In this document: positions 16,034 to 24,647 of the stretch, piece after piece | How positions within the stretch are numbered: the stretch's first letter is position 1 | How the letters are laid out: every line of letters begins with the position of its first letter | Assembly: GCA_029975965.1 (NCBI GenBank) | Contig: JARKOV010000045.1 | Coordinates: forward strand, 1-29,212 | DNA length: 29,212 bases | Direction of reading: 5' to 3' | DNA from: Anaerolinea sp. | GTDB taxonomy: Bacteria; Chloroflexota; Anaerolineae; Anaerolineales; Anaerolineaceae | The notes under the pieces: model-generated | What the model saw: only the letters and a program-made list of their open reading frames with translations | What the model was told of the DNA's origin: nothing | Databases searched by the model: none | Translations under genes and position numbers: made by a program

Positions 16034-19000
16034 TCACTGCGCCGAGACCGGCACGGTAAAATGGAACGTGGTTCCCTTGCGGAATTCGCTTTCGAACCAG
16101 ATTTTGCCGCCCTGCATCTCCACCAGGCTGCGCGTGATGTTCAACCCCAGGCCGGTGCCCGGAGCCTCGCGCGACTTGGGGTCTTCGGAGCGGAAGAATT
16201 TCTGGAAGATCTTCTTCTGATCCTCTTCGCTGATGCCGATGCCGTTATCCGCGACCGACACGTGGATTACCTCGGCCGCGCCTTGCGCATCCCAGCGGTT
16301 GGCGCAGCGCTCGGCAGAAACCACGATCTTGCCTTCCGCCGGGGTATATTTGTGGGCGTTGCTGACCAGGTTGACCAGCACCTGCTCGAAGCGCGTGCGG
16401 TCGGCCCAGGCGGCGGGGAGATCGGCAGGCAGTTGCAGGGTGAGCTCTTGCTTCTTCTCGTCGATTTGGCGGCGGGTGGAGCGGACGACGCTCTCGATCA
16501 CCTCGGGCACGCTGATGGCCTTGAAGTCCAGGCGCAGACGCCCCACCTCGATCTTCGACAGGTCGTTGAGGTCGGAGACCAGGGTGTTCATGCGCTCGAT
16601 ATTGGCGCGAATGGTGTTGAGGAAGTTCGTTTGCGGCTCGGTCACCGGGCCGACTGCGCCGGCGGAGAGCAGCTCGGTATAGCCCTTGACCGAGGTCATG
16701 GGGTTTTTCAATTCGTGGGCGACGAACGAGACGAACTCGCTCTTCGCCAGGTTGGCGCTCTGCACCGCGCTGTAGAGCTGAGCATTGAAGATGGCGATCG
16801 AGGCGTGGTCGCTGAGGCGGGCGAGGAAGTTGAGCGTCTCTTCGGAGGCGGGCTCGGGCGTCTCGCTTTCGAGCAGGAGCAGGCCGATCGGCGCCGATTC
16901 ACGCCGGATGGGCAGGATGACCTGGCTGGCTGCCGATTTGAGCAGCACCTGCCCGCCGGCTTGCTCCGGCAGGCTGCGCCGCACCGGCGTGGCCTCCTCG
17001 AGCGCCTCGCGCAAGCCGAAGCGGTCGACGGGCAGCAAACCGTCGGCGTGGGCGTCCAATTCATCGGAATAACCCTCGGAGGCCATCACTTTGAGGCCGT
17101 TTTCTTCCATCACGCCGATCAAGCCGGCCTGGGCATGCGACTGGCGCATGGCCCACTCGAGGGTGATGCGCATGGCGCGGGTGGTATCGAGGCTGGTGTT
17201 GAGCTCGCGGTCGATGCGCTGCATCACCGACAGCTCTTCCACGCGGGCGGCCAACGCCTGGTCGGTCATCGTGTACAGGCGCGCATTTTCGATGGCGACC
17301 GCGGATTGCGCGGCGAAGGCCGAGAGCAAATCCTGGTCGTCCTGGGTAAAGGGCGAGCCGTCGCGCTTGTTGATCACCTCGATGACGCCGATGACCCGGT
17401 CTTTGACCAGCAAGGGAATGACCAGCAGGGCACGGGTGACGAAACCGGTGGCCTGGTCGGTCTTGGAGTACCACGCCGATGATTGGGTCACGTCGTTGAC
17501 GATGATCGGCTGGCGGGTGACGACCGATTTCCCCACCACGCCGCTGCCGGGGGCCATGCGCCGGTTGAGCAGGTCGTTGGCGACCGGGCTGACCACCACG
17601 CGAAAAACGAGCTCCTGGGTGGTCTCATCCACCAGAAGCAGGCTGCCCGCCTCGCAGATGAGGATATCCACCGCGCTCTGCAAGATGTTCATCAACAGCG
17701 GCTCGAGCTCGAGAGTGGAGGTGAGCTGGCGGGTCATCTCGTTGAGGGTGGTCAGTTGGAGCGCGCGGCGCTCGGTTTCCTGCAGCAGGCGGGCCTTGAC
17801 GATCGCGCCGGCGACCTGGTCGGCGATCGATTGGGCGAGCACCTGCTGGTCGGCGGTGTAGACGATGCGCGGGTCGCGACTGCCCAGGCTGAGGGCGCCG
17901 ATTGTCTCCGCGCCGGCGCTGAGCGGTACGGCCATCCAGGCGTACAGGTTGGGGCGCGGCGCGGCGATTCCCAGGCGCTGGCATTCGCGGTTGTAATCGT
18001 CGGTGCGGATCGGGCGCCCCTGGCGGATCACCTCCAGCTCGAGAGCCTCGCCGGTTGGCACGGGGCGGTTTTCATACTGGCTGAGGCGCTCGTCGTTTTC
18101 CAGGTAGAAGGCAAACTGGCTGGTATCCTGGGCGCGGTCATAGAGCATGATGTGAAATTCGTTGGATGGGATGACCTGGGTGGCCTGGGCGTAAATCAGC
18201 TCGAGCAGGTCGTCCATCGAGAGGGTGATGTTGACCCCCTGAGCCACGCGCGCCAGCACGTTCATCTGCTCGATGCGGTTTTCCATGGTGGCCAGCACCT
18301 GAGCGCGCTCGATGGCCAACGCGGCCTGGTCGCACAGCGACTCGAGGAAATCCAGCTCCCGCGAAGTATAGGCTTCGCCCGAAACGCGATCACCGAGCGC
18401 CACCCATCCGTTGAGCCGCTCGCGACCAGGCAGCGGGATGAACGAGCTCGCTCCGAGCAGGGTGAGACGCGACTTCTCGGCCTGGAAGAATGGCGGCAGG
18501 GATTCCAGGTCGCCCAGGCTGAGGGCAACATCTTGAGCCGAAAGGGCCTGAACGAGCGGGCTGGCGCTGTTGAAACGCACATCGCTGGTCGTCTGGCGGT
18601 CGCGCCCGGCGGTGGCGATGTAGGTGTCGGAGAGCGCGTCGAGGATGAAGATGTGCAGGCGGTTGGGCATCAGGGTGGCGTCGATGTACTGGCGCAGCAC
18701 TTTGAGGATGTCGTTCAGGTCCACCACGCGGGTTAAATCGCCGCTGAAGGTGCGCAAGCGCTCCTGGTAAGCCTGCTCGCCGCGGAAGAACACCGCGTCG
18801 ATCGAGCGCTGCAGCCCTTCCCGCGCCGGCTGGATGGCGAGGGCGAGGATGAAGAAAACCAGCCCAAGCAACACGGGGTTGGCAGGCGAGATGACTCGCC
18901 CGGAGAGCAGCGAAAGGCCGGCGACCAGCAGCGCATACCCTACGGCGGTCAGGACGGCCAGGATGCCATAGAGCGCCACCCGGCTGAGAATAAAATCGGT

Positions 19001-20053
19001 TTGCTGGAGGCGAAAGCGCTGGATGGTGTAGCTGATCAGGGTGGGGAAAATTGCCATTGGCAGGATCACCACCGGCGGAGGCAGGGCGGGCGCGCTCATC
19101 GCCAGGCGCACCGCCATCCAGATGATCAACGGGGCGTAGGCGAGCATGCCGCTCCACACTGCGTAGCGGAGCTGCTCGCGCTCGGTGGCGACGACCGTGC
19201 GTGACCAGCGCAGGGTGATCCAGGTGAGGGTGAAGAGCACCGTGGCACAGACCAACCCGGCCTGCAATTTCCAGATCCAGGAAAAGTCGGCATGAGGCAG
19301 AACGCCGGCCTGGCTGAGCCAGGCGAGCAAGGTGAGCAGCAAGCCGGGGATGAACCCGGCGGAGAGCAACCAGCGCCGGCGCATCACGAGGGTGTCTTCG
19401 CGGGGGAAGAGGAATGCGGTGGCGAAGGTTGCGCCGGCTGCCAGGCCAAGTGCCAGCGACCACAAGCCGGTCAGCGCCTGGGTGGTGAACAGGTCCGGCA
19501 GCCCGGCCAGCGCGATGGCGACCGAAGCTGAGAAGAGGGCCAGCATGCGCCCGGAGAGGCGCGTGCGGCGCACCGAATACGTCCAGACGGCGCTCCCCAG
19601 GTAAACCAGCCCAACCAGGAACGGCGCGTAGAGAAAAGCGGCATACTGGCGGATCGGCAGCCGCTCGAGCGGCACCAGCACGGTGTGTTGGCTACCGCCG
19701 GGCTGCACGACGGTCAATGTGACCTCGTCACCGCGCTGCAATCGCCGCATGGCGGCGGTGAGGGCGGCTGCCGATTGAATGGGGTGACCGTTGATCGCAG
19801 TGAGGCGATCTCCAGGGCGCAACCCTTGCGCGTAAGCCGGCGAATCGAGCCTGACATCGTGCAGGACGAGCGCCGGGCCGGTCAGCACCCCTGGATAAGG
19901 GAGTGACAACCAGCCGAAGGCCAGGATCGGCAGGGCGACGAACGCCGCCAAGACCAGGATCAGGTAGGCAAGCAGGGCGTATTGCGGCGCCCACAGGCGC
20001 AAAGGGCGGCTGCGCCACGGCGAGACGCCGGACATCTTCACGGGCTGGTCCAT
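16034..20053 (-). CDS. Giant hybrid-input sensor histidine kinase: TM, PDZ, multi-TM, four GAF domains, HisKA, HATPase
   Basis: 1339 residues. TM helix (about 24-48), then a PDZ domain (about 58-130, with SPAYAQGLRPGDRLTAINGH) placed outside the membrane by topology, then about nine hydrophobic helices (138-408). The cytoplasmic part has four GAF domains (about 445-585, 610-755, 780-925, 950-1095), the HisKA phosphoacceptor H1113 in AHELKNPMTSVKGY, and a HATPase with N-box NLVSNAHKYTP (1228-1238), DNGIG (1269-1273) and GTGLGL (1299-1304). All catalytic motifs are intact. It should autophosphorylate in response to envelope and cytosolic signals; no receiver domain or response regulator is encoded nearby. 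No Shine-Dalgarno; a TATAAT ends 6 nt before the ATG. Downstream FIST follows in 22 nt. Confidence 0.93.
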   Translation of the reverse strand: MDQPVKMSGVSPWRSRPLRLWAPQYALLAYLILVLAAFVALPILAFGWLSLPYPGVLTGPALVLHDVRLDSPAYAQGLRPGDRLTAINGHPIQSAAALTAAMRRLQRGDEVTLTVVQPGGSQHTVLVPLERLPIRQYAAFLYAPFLVGLVYLGSAVWTYSVRRTRLSGRMLALFSASVAIALAGLPDLFTTQALTGLWSLALGLAAGATFATAFLFPREDTLVMRRRWLLSAGFIPGLLLTLLAWLSQAGVLPHADFSWIWKLQAGLVCATVLFTLTWITLRWSRTVVATEREQLRYAVWSGMLAYAPLIIWMAVRLAMSAPALPPPVVILPMAIFPTLISYTIQRFRLQQTDFILSRVALYGILAVLTAVGYALLVAGLSLLSGRVISPANPVLLGLVFFILALAIQPAREGLQRSIDAVFFRGEQAYQERLRTFSGDLTRVVDLNDILKVLRQYIDATLMPNRLHIFILDALSDTYIATAGRDRQTTSDVRFNSASPLVQALSAQDVALSLGDLESLPPFFQAEKSRLTLLGASSFIPLPGRERLNGWVALGDRVSGEAYTSRELDFLESLCDQAALAIERAQVLATMENRIEQMNVLARVAQGVNITLSMDDLLELIYAQATQVIPSNEFHIMLYDRAQDTSQFAFYLENDERLSQYENRPVPTGEALELEVIRQGRPIRTDDYNRECQRLGIAAPRPNLYAWMAVPLSAGAETIGALSLGSRDPRIVYTADQQVLAQSIADQVAGAIVKARLLQETERRALQLTTLNEMTRQLTSTLELEPLLMNILQSAVDILICEAGSLLLVDETTQELVFRVVVSPVANDLLNRRMAPGSGVVGKSVVTRQPIIVNDVTQSSAWYSKTDQATGFVTRALLVIPLLVKDRVIGVIEVINKRDGSPFTQDDQDLLSAFAAQSAVAIENARLYTMTDQALAARVEELSVMQRIDRELNTSLDTTRAMRITLEWAMRQSHAQAGLIGVMEENGLKVMASEGYSDELDAHADGLLPVDRFGLREALEEATPVRRSLPEQAGGQVLLKSAASQVILPIRRESAPIGLLLLESETPEPASEETLNFLARLSDHASIAIFNAQLYSAVQSANLAKSEFVSFVAHELKNPMTSVKGYTELLSAGAVGPVTEPQTNFLNTIRANIERMNTLVSDLNDLSKIEVGRLRLDFKAISVPEVIESVVRSTRRQIDEKKQELTLQLPADLPAAWADRTRFEQVLVNLVSNAHKYTPAEGKIVVSAERCANRWDAQGAAEVIHVSVADNGIGISEEDQKKIFQKFFRSEDPKSREAPGTGLGLNITRSLVEMQGGKIWFESEFRKGTTFHFTVPVSAQ

Positions 20054-20059
20054 GTTGTT

Positions 20060-20065
20060 ATTATA
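20060..20065 (-). promoter_or_regulatory. -10 element for a leaderless kinase mRNA
   Basis: Perfect TATAAT on the minus strand, separated from the ATG at 20053 by AACAAC only. Transcription would start at the A of the start codon. The -35 area is occupied by the T tract of the upstream terminator, and no TTGACA-like hexamer is seen. Confidence 0.55.
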
Positions 20066-20078
20066 TAGTTCCAGGGTG

Positions 20079-20103
20079 AAAAAAAGCCGCCTCGAAGGCG
20101 GCT
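20079..20103 (-). terminator. Intrinsic terminator after the ABC exporter operon
   Basis: On the minus strand an 8-bp GC-rich stem AGCCGCCT/AGGCGGCT (20096-20103 and 20085-20092) is followed by seven T's (20079-20085 region). It lies 40 nt after the permease stop and just before the kinase promoter, separating the two transcription units. Confidence 0.9.
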
Positions 20104-20142
20104 GTAAGCGAGTCTTGCAAAAGTGTTAAGTGGACAGGCGGG

Positions 20143-21324
20143 TTACGCTTTGCCGAACAGCACCTGCTCGCGCTGGTAAAGGCGGATCGAGACCAGCAGA
20201 AAGACCATCGCCACCACCAGGGTCGAGACTGTGGCAATCAGCACGTACTGACTGGACACGGTCTCGCCCCGCAAGATCTGGTTGATCAAGATGGATTGAC
20301 CGTAGGTGGGCGCGAGCATGTTGATCACCTGAGACTTCACCGGGGTGAAGGACAGGAACATCGAAGGCAGGCCGATGATCAGCGGCAGGAACCCCAGGTA
20401 GGTCTGCGCCTCTTTAAAGCTGCGCGTGAAGGTGGCGACCAGCATCTGCATGCAAGAGGCCAGGACCACCTCGGGGAGAACGAGGATGTAGATGGATGCC
20501 AGGGCGCGCGCGTCCAGCACCATCGGAAAGCCGATGTAATCCTCGACCGGGATGACCTGGAACCCCGCCCAGAAGATTCCGAGCACCAGCCCGAGCGTGA
20601 CCATGGCAAAGGGCAACGAGGCGAACAGTTTGCCGAGGACGAATTCGCGGCGGGTGACCGGGTTGATCAGCAGCGGTTCGAGCGAGCCGCGCTCGCGCTC
20701 GCCGGCAGTCGAGTCGATGATCACGAACATCCCGCCGGCGAAGACGTTGAGCGTGATCAAAAAAGGCATCATGTTGAGAAAGATGAGCGCCTGGCTCTGC
20801 GGCGTGGCTACGTCGCGCACACCGATGGAGACCGCGCTCAACAGCCCGGGATGGACCCCGCGCGCCTGGAGGCGCAAGTTTGCCAGCAGGCCAGAATAGG
20901 AGTTGAGCAGGCTGCGCACGCGCTGGATCGACGCCGAGGAGGTGGTGCGAGAGCTGTCGAGGATCATCTGCACCGGGGCCGGCTCGCCCTTGCGAAACGC
21001 CTCGGGATAATCGGGCGAGATGATCAGGACGACGTCGCGGTTTCCCTCGCGGACAGCCGCCGCCGGGTCGGGCGGGGCTTCGACGATCTCGACGTTGTTC
21101 TCCTGGAGAAAAGCGATCAGGCCGGGGGCGTGCTCCGCTCCGGAAACGGGCAGGACGAGGGCCTGTTCCTGCGGATCGACGTTGATGGTGCGCCCGAGGA
21201 CGACGATCAACGCCAGCAGCAGGGCGGGGGTGAAGAACGCGGAGATGACGGTGCTGGTGATCGAGCGCCGGTCGCGCAGGTTATCGAGGAGCTCTTTTTG
21301 AAAGACGATCCAGATATTTTTCAT
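20143..21324 (-). CDS. ABC-2 type exporter permease, NatB-like
   Basis: A 393-residue membrane subunit of the NatB/YhaP-like ABC-2 family. It starts MKNIWIVFQKELLDNLRDRRS, a typical amphipathic entry helix, then TM1 (about 24-44), a large extracytoplasmic domain (about 45-180), and five further helices (about 182-206, 236-257, 274-298, 311-330, 361-383). The conserved coupling region GERERGSLEPLLINPVTRREF (split by the loop after TM2) contacts the ATPase. Its ATG overlaps the ATPase stop by the classic ATGA arrangement (21321-21324), so the two subunits are made together. NatB relatives export sodium or, in other cases, peptides or drugs; the substrate here is not evident. Confidence 0.9.
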   Translation of the reverse strand: MKNIWIVFQKELLDNLRDRRSITSTVISAFFTPALLLALIVVLGRTINVDPQEQALVLPVSGAEHAPGLIAFLQENNVEIVEAPPDPAAAVREGNRDVVLIISPDYPEAFRKGEPAPVQMILDSSRTTSSASIQRVRSLLNSYSGLLANLRLQARGVHPGLLSAVSIGVRDVATPQSQALIFLNMMPFLITLNVFAGGMFVIIDSTAGERERGSLEPLLINPVTRREFVLGKLFASLPFAMVTLGLVLGIFWAGFQVIPVEDYIGFPMVLDARALASIYILVLPEVVLASCMQMLVATFTRSFKEAQTYLGFLPLIIGLPSMFLSFTPVKSQVINMLAPTYGQSILINQILRGETVSSQYVLIATVSTLVVAMVFLLVSIRLYQREQVLFGKA

Positions 21325-22055
21325 TTAAGCAGCCCTTCCTCCGAGCCAATGGCGGCCACGAAAGCATCCTCCAGGTTTTCCTGCCCGGTGGCGCGGCGCA
21401 ATTCGTCGGGCGTGCCGCTGGCCGTCACCTCGCCATGGGCGATGACAACGATTCGGTCGCACAGGGCCGAGACCTCTTGCATAATGTGGCTGGAGAAAAC
21501 CACGCATTTGCCATCCTCGCGCAGGCGGCGGATAAACTCGCGCATGGCGCGCGTGCTCATCACATCCAGACCGTTGGTCGGCTCGTCGAGGAGCACGTTT
21601 TGCGGATTGTGGACGAGGGCGCGGGCGATGGACACCTTGACTTTTTGACCGTTGGAGAAGCCGTCGGTGCGACGGTCGATGAACTCCTGCATGTCGAGGA
21701 TGCCGGCCAGCACATCGATGCGCTCTTCGAGCGGTTGACCTGCCATGCCTTGCAGGCGACCGTAATAGCGGATGTTTTCGCGCGCGGTCAGGCGAGGATA
21801 CAGACCGTGCGAATCGGTCAGCGCGCCGATGCGGCGGCGAACTTCGAGCGGCTGGCGCACAACGTCGAACCCGTCGACCGAGGCGGTTCCCGCATCCGGT
21901 TTGAGGATGGTGTATATGACGCGCAGGCTGGTGGTCTTACCGGCGCCGTTGGGACCTAAGATGCCGGTGATCTGGCCATCCTCGGCGTTGAAGGATACAT
22001 CCTTGACGGCTTCTACTTTGCCGAAAGATTTTTTTATGTGGTTGACAGTGATCAT
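21321..22055 (-). CDS. ABC exporter ATP-binding protein, NatA-like
   Basis: A 244-residue ABC ATPase. Walker A GPNGAGKT (34-41), Q-loop region replaced by the exporter-type IGALTDSHGLYPRLTARENI (76-95), signature FSNGQKVKVSIARAL (133-147; SNGQK in place of LSGGQ, as is common in NatA relatives), Walker B NVLLDEPTNGLD (153-164) and switch H190. ATG 22055 has GGAAGGA (22061-22067) five bases upstream. It lies 67 nt after the CPBP-hydrolase fusion and overlaps the permease by 4 nt; the three probably form one operon ending at the terminator at 20079-20103. Confidence 0.94.
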   Translation of the reverse strand: MITVNHIKKSFGKVEAVKDVSFNAEDGQITGILGPNGAGKTTSLRVIYTILKPDAGTASVDGFDVVRQPLEVRRRIGALTDSHGLYPRLTARENIRYYGRLQGMAGQPLEERIDVLAGILDMQEFIDRRTDGFSNGQKVKVSIARALVHNPQNVLLDEPTNGLDVMSTRAMREFIRRLREDGKCVVFSSHIMQEVSALCDRIVVIAHGEVTASGTPDELRRATGQENLEDAFVAAIGSEEGLLK

Positions 22056-22122
22056 CGCTTTCCTTCCGGTCGATGGCGGGGTGGATCAGCAGGACAGAGA
22101 AATTGAACTGGCGCCGTTCCCA

Positions 22123-24492
22123 TCACGGCTGCGGACCAACAGGACTGAGAAAGAACGGCAGCGGTTGGCTGCGCTGGACGCAGGCGGTGTCCATCCCGTC
22201 CAACGACGCATTTTCGATCAACTGGCGCAACAGATTGGGCACACAGCCGACATGAAAATTGCCGTGCCCCATGCCGCTCAGCACAATGTGACGGCTGTTC
22301 GGCAGAAAGCGGGCAGCGGCGTCCCCATTGGCGGGTGGAGTGACCGGGTCCGCTTCGCCGGAGATAATCAGGGTCGGAATTTGCAGGGTTGGGTATTCGC
22401 GATCGGCAGCCGGCTGCGGGTTTTCAGGATAGGCCTGGCAGGCCGCCCGCCAGATCTGGTCGATCTGGTAAAAGAAGAAATTGCCCGTTTCGCCTTCCGG
22501 CGGGAGATAAGGCACGTCTTCAGCACAGATCACGGCGTAGAACATGCCCTGCTCGAGGGCGTTGCTGATCCCACTCATGCTCAACAGGTATTGGGAGGCC
22601 AGCGGGCGCAGGTCGCCCTGGGCGGCGGAGTGCACCAGCCAGGGCAGCAACGCAGACAGCTCGCTGGAGTAGCTGATCAGGCGCACCATCGCCCCGGCGA
22701 TTTCGGCGGTGACCGTCACGGTGGTCTCGACGCCGGTGGTCGGATCGGGCAAGGTCACTTCAACCGGTTGGGTTTCCAGTTGTTGGAGCAGCTCGTTGAA
22801 CTCCTGGTTGAGCTGCGGGAAGGCTTCGTGGCAGGCTTCATCGGCTGCGCAGCGCGAAAAGATCAGGTCGAGGGCGCGCTGGGCGTCGCCGCGCACCGAT
22901 GCCCCCAGCACCCAACCGGGGGGAACGACGCCGTCCAGCACTGCCGTGCGCACATTTTCCGGGTAGAGTCGCATGTAGGTGAGCGCGGCGCGCGTGCCGT
23001 AAGATACGCCGAGGAGGTTGATCTGACCGTATCCCAGCGCCTGGCGCACTGCATCGAGGTCGTGCATGGCGATGCTGGTGGTGTAAAAGCGGGTGTCGCC
23101 GTCCAGGTCGTTGGTGACGCAGTCCTGCATCGATTGGGTGACCTCTTGCGGGGTGGGGAACTGGTCGAGTGGGGCTTCGCTGTTCGGCGCGAACTCGCAG
23201 TGCAGCGGGTTCGACTGGCCCGTGCCGCGCTGATCGACCAGCACGACGTCGCGCTTGAAGGTGATGCGCTCGATGGCCGGCAGGATGGGCAGGTAAGCCT
23301 GGGTGGCGGCCTGACCGGGGCCACCCGCCAGCATGAAGAGCGGGTCGGGCTCGGGGTTGCTGCTTTCGGCGGGGATCACCGCGACGTTGAGGTCGATCTT
23401 GCGACCCGCCGGGTCGGCGGGATCTTCCGGCACCGATAACGTTCCACAGCGGGCTTCCACCTGCCGCGAATACCCCGGCGCACTGAGAACGCAGTCGGTG
23501 AGCGGGAGCGTGTCGGGCGAGGCGACCGAGGCTGGGGCGTAAAAGACCGGCGAGCAGGCGGTGAGCAGCAGGAGCAGGATGGCGGAAAACCGCCAGGACC
23601 AACGGCGCGCGATACGGTTGGTCAGCAGCAAGAAGAGCATTCCGGCGATGAAGATGAGGATTAGATTGAGCATAGGATCCAGGTTCTCGATGGTGAACAG
23701 GCTGGCGGAAGGCAGGGCGCCGTCGGAAAGCCCCGCCACCAGGCCAGTATAGAGGTTATTCGCCAGGTGAAGGCCGATTGCCATTTCTAAACCCTGGCTG
23801 CGAACGGTCAGCCAGCCGAGCAGCAGGCCGATGCCCAGGTACTGCGGCAAGGCGTAGACCAGCCCCAAGGCGCCGACCTCCGGGTTGGGCAAGTGCAGGA
23901 GGGCGAAGAGCAGCGCTGGAACGACCACCGGCAGCCAAACCCGCCTGGCGCGCAGCCCAACCGCCTGGGTGAGATAACCGCGAAAGACCAACTCTTCCGC
24001 GGAGGTTTGCACCGGCATCCACAGCAGCGCGGCGACCAGATAAGGCCAGAAGCGAGCCGGGTCAAAGCTCCAGCGGTAGACGGATGGCTCGATCAGGTAC
24101 TGCGCCAGGTCGACCAGGCCGGCCAGAACGAACCAGCAGACTCCCGCCACCCACAACAGTCGCCAGCGAAACGGTCCTCCTGGAGAAACCAGGCTGCGCA
24201 AGGGACGGCGGTGAAGCCGGCGCAATCCCAGCGCGAGGGCCGGGTAGGCTGCGCCAAACGGCAACAGGGCCGCGGTGAGCGCCAGCGGGGCGGGAGCCAC
24301 ACGCAGCACGTCTGAAGATGGATAGAAGGCCAGGAGGGGGAAGAGCAGCACGGCGGTGGCGATGGTCACGAACAGAATGACGATCACCAGGGTGATCGCG
24401 TAATTCCACCAGCGATTATCTCCGGCGCGCGCGGCGGCGAAGAAGGGTCCTTCGATGAGGGGGTTGGCCTGTGGCGGTGGCAGGGTGGCCAT
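22123..24492 (-). CDS. CPBP intramembrane protease fused to a lipoprotein-like alpha/beta hydrolase
   Basis: 789 residues from the ATG at 24492. Residues about 30-295 are a multi-helix CPBP (CaaX protease/bacteriocin-processing, PF02517-type) domain with EELVFRG (166-172), FALLH (196-200) and HLANN (242-246), the three metal-site motifs. After a helix at about 275-291 follows RRWSWRF, a hydrophobic run and LTAC (310-313), which looks exactly like a lipoprotein signal sequence, then an S33-type alpha/beta hydrolase: oxyanion GGPG (390-393), nucleophile S497 in GVSYG, D715 in GEADP, H743 in GMGHG, with a TAP-like C-terminal domain. The hydrolase should lie outside the membrane. No frameshift or stop is needed; it is one continuous frame. 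The longer frame to 24597 is rejected because it passes through the promoter region. Leads the NatAB operon. Confidence 0.88.
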   Translation of the reverse strand: MATLPPPQANPLIEGPFFAAARAGDNRWWNYAITLVIVILFVTIATAVLLFPLLAFYPSSDVLRVAPAPLALTAALLPFGAAYPALALGLRRLHRRPLRSLVSPGGPFRWRLLWVAGVCWFVLAGLVDLAQYLIEPSVYRWSFDPARFWPYLVAALLWMPVQTSAEELVFRGYLTQAVGLRARRVWLPVVVPALLFALLHLPNPEVGALGLVYALPQYLGIGLLLGWLTVRSQGLEMAIGLHLANNLYTGLVAGLSDGALPSASLFTIENLDPMLNLILIFIAGMLFLLLTNRIARRWSWRFSAILLLLLTACSPVFYAPASVASPDTLPLTDCVLSAPGYSRQVEARCGTLSVPEDPADPAGRKIDLNVAVIPAESSNPEPDPLFMLAGGPGQAATQAYLPILPAIERITFKRDVVLVDQRGTGQSNPLHCEFAPNSEAPLDQFPTPQEVTQSMQDCVTNDLDGDTRFYTTSIAMHDLDAVRQALGYGQINLLGVSYGTRAALTYMRLYPENVRTAVLDGVVPPGWVLGASVRGDAQRALDLIFSRCAADEACHEAFPQLNQEFNELLQQLETQPVEVTLPDPTTGVETTVTVTAEIAGAMVRLISYSSELSALLPWLVHSAAQGDLRPLASQYLLSMSGISNALEQGMFYAVICAEDVPYLPPEGETGNFFFYQIDQIWRAACQAYPENPQPAADREYPTLQIPTLIISGEADPVTPPANGDAAARFLPNSRHIVLSGMGHGNFHVGCVPNLLRQLIENASLDGMDTACVQRSQPLPFFLSPVGPQP

Positions 24493-24499
24493 GCAGATA

Positions 24500-24505
24500 A
24501 TTGTA
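24500..24505 (-). promoter_or_regulatory. -10 element for the CPBP-hydrolase gene, leaderless layout
   Basis: The minus strand reads TACAAT, seven bases before the ATG at 24492, with no Shine-Dalgarno in between. It lies in the 155-nt divergent region with the methylase-like gene; no good -35 is seen. Confidence 0.45.
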
Positions 24506-24635
24506 GCTGAAAAAACAGGCGAAAAGCTGCCGCCAACGGGCAATTTGACGGGTTCTTGATGGCAGCCGGCAACTGGAAAAGTGTCAAACGCAAGCAATTG
24601 TTGATCTGGGTACTATCAATTGTGCGCCAGTCGCT

Positions 24636-24641
24636 TATACT
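24636..24641 (+). promoter_or_regulatory. -10 element for the methylase-like gene, leaderless layout
   Basis: TATACT, then AGAAGC, then ATG at 24648. One base off consensus and the same 6-nt distance as at the methyltransferase and kinase genes. The -35 position (CTATCA at 24613-24618 with a 17-nt spacer) is poor. Confidence 0.5.
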
Positions 24642-24647
24642 AGAAGC

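Noticed and set aside
16061..18736. Two long plus-strand frames (473 and 417 codons) opposite the histidine kinase
   Set aside because: They mirror the kinase codons, abut artificially, and show His/Leu/Gly-rich composition without domains. The kinase on the minus strand has intact H, N and G boxes.
20296..23439. Plus-strand frames of 450 and 555 codons over the ABC exporter and hydrolase
   Set aside because: Antisense shadows of genes with intact Walker and GxSxG motifs; no ribosome site or family resemblance.
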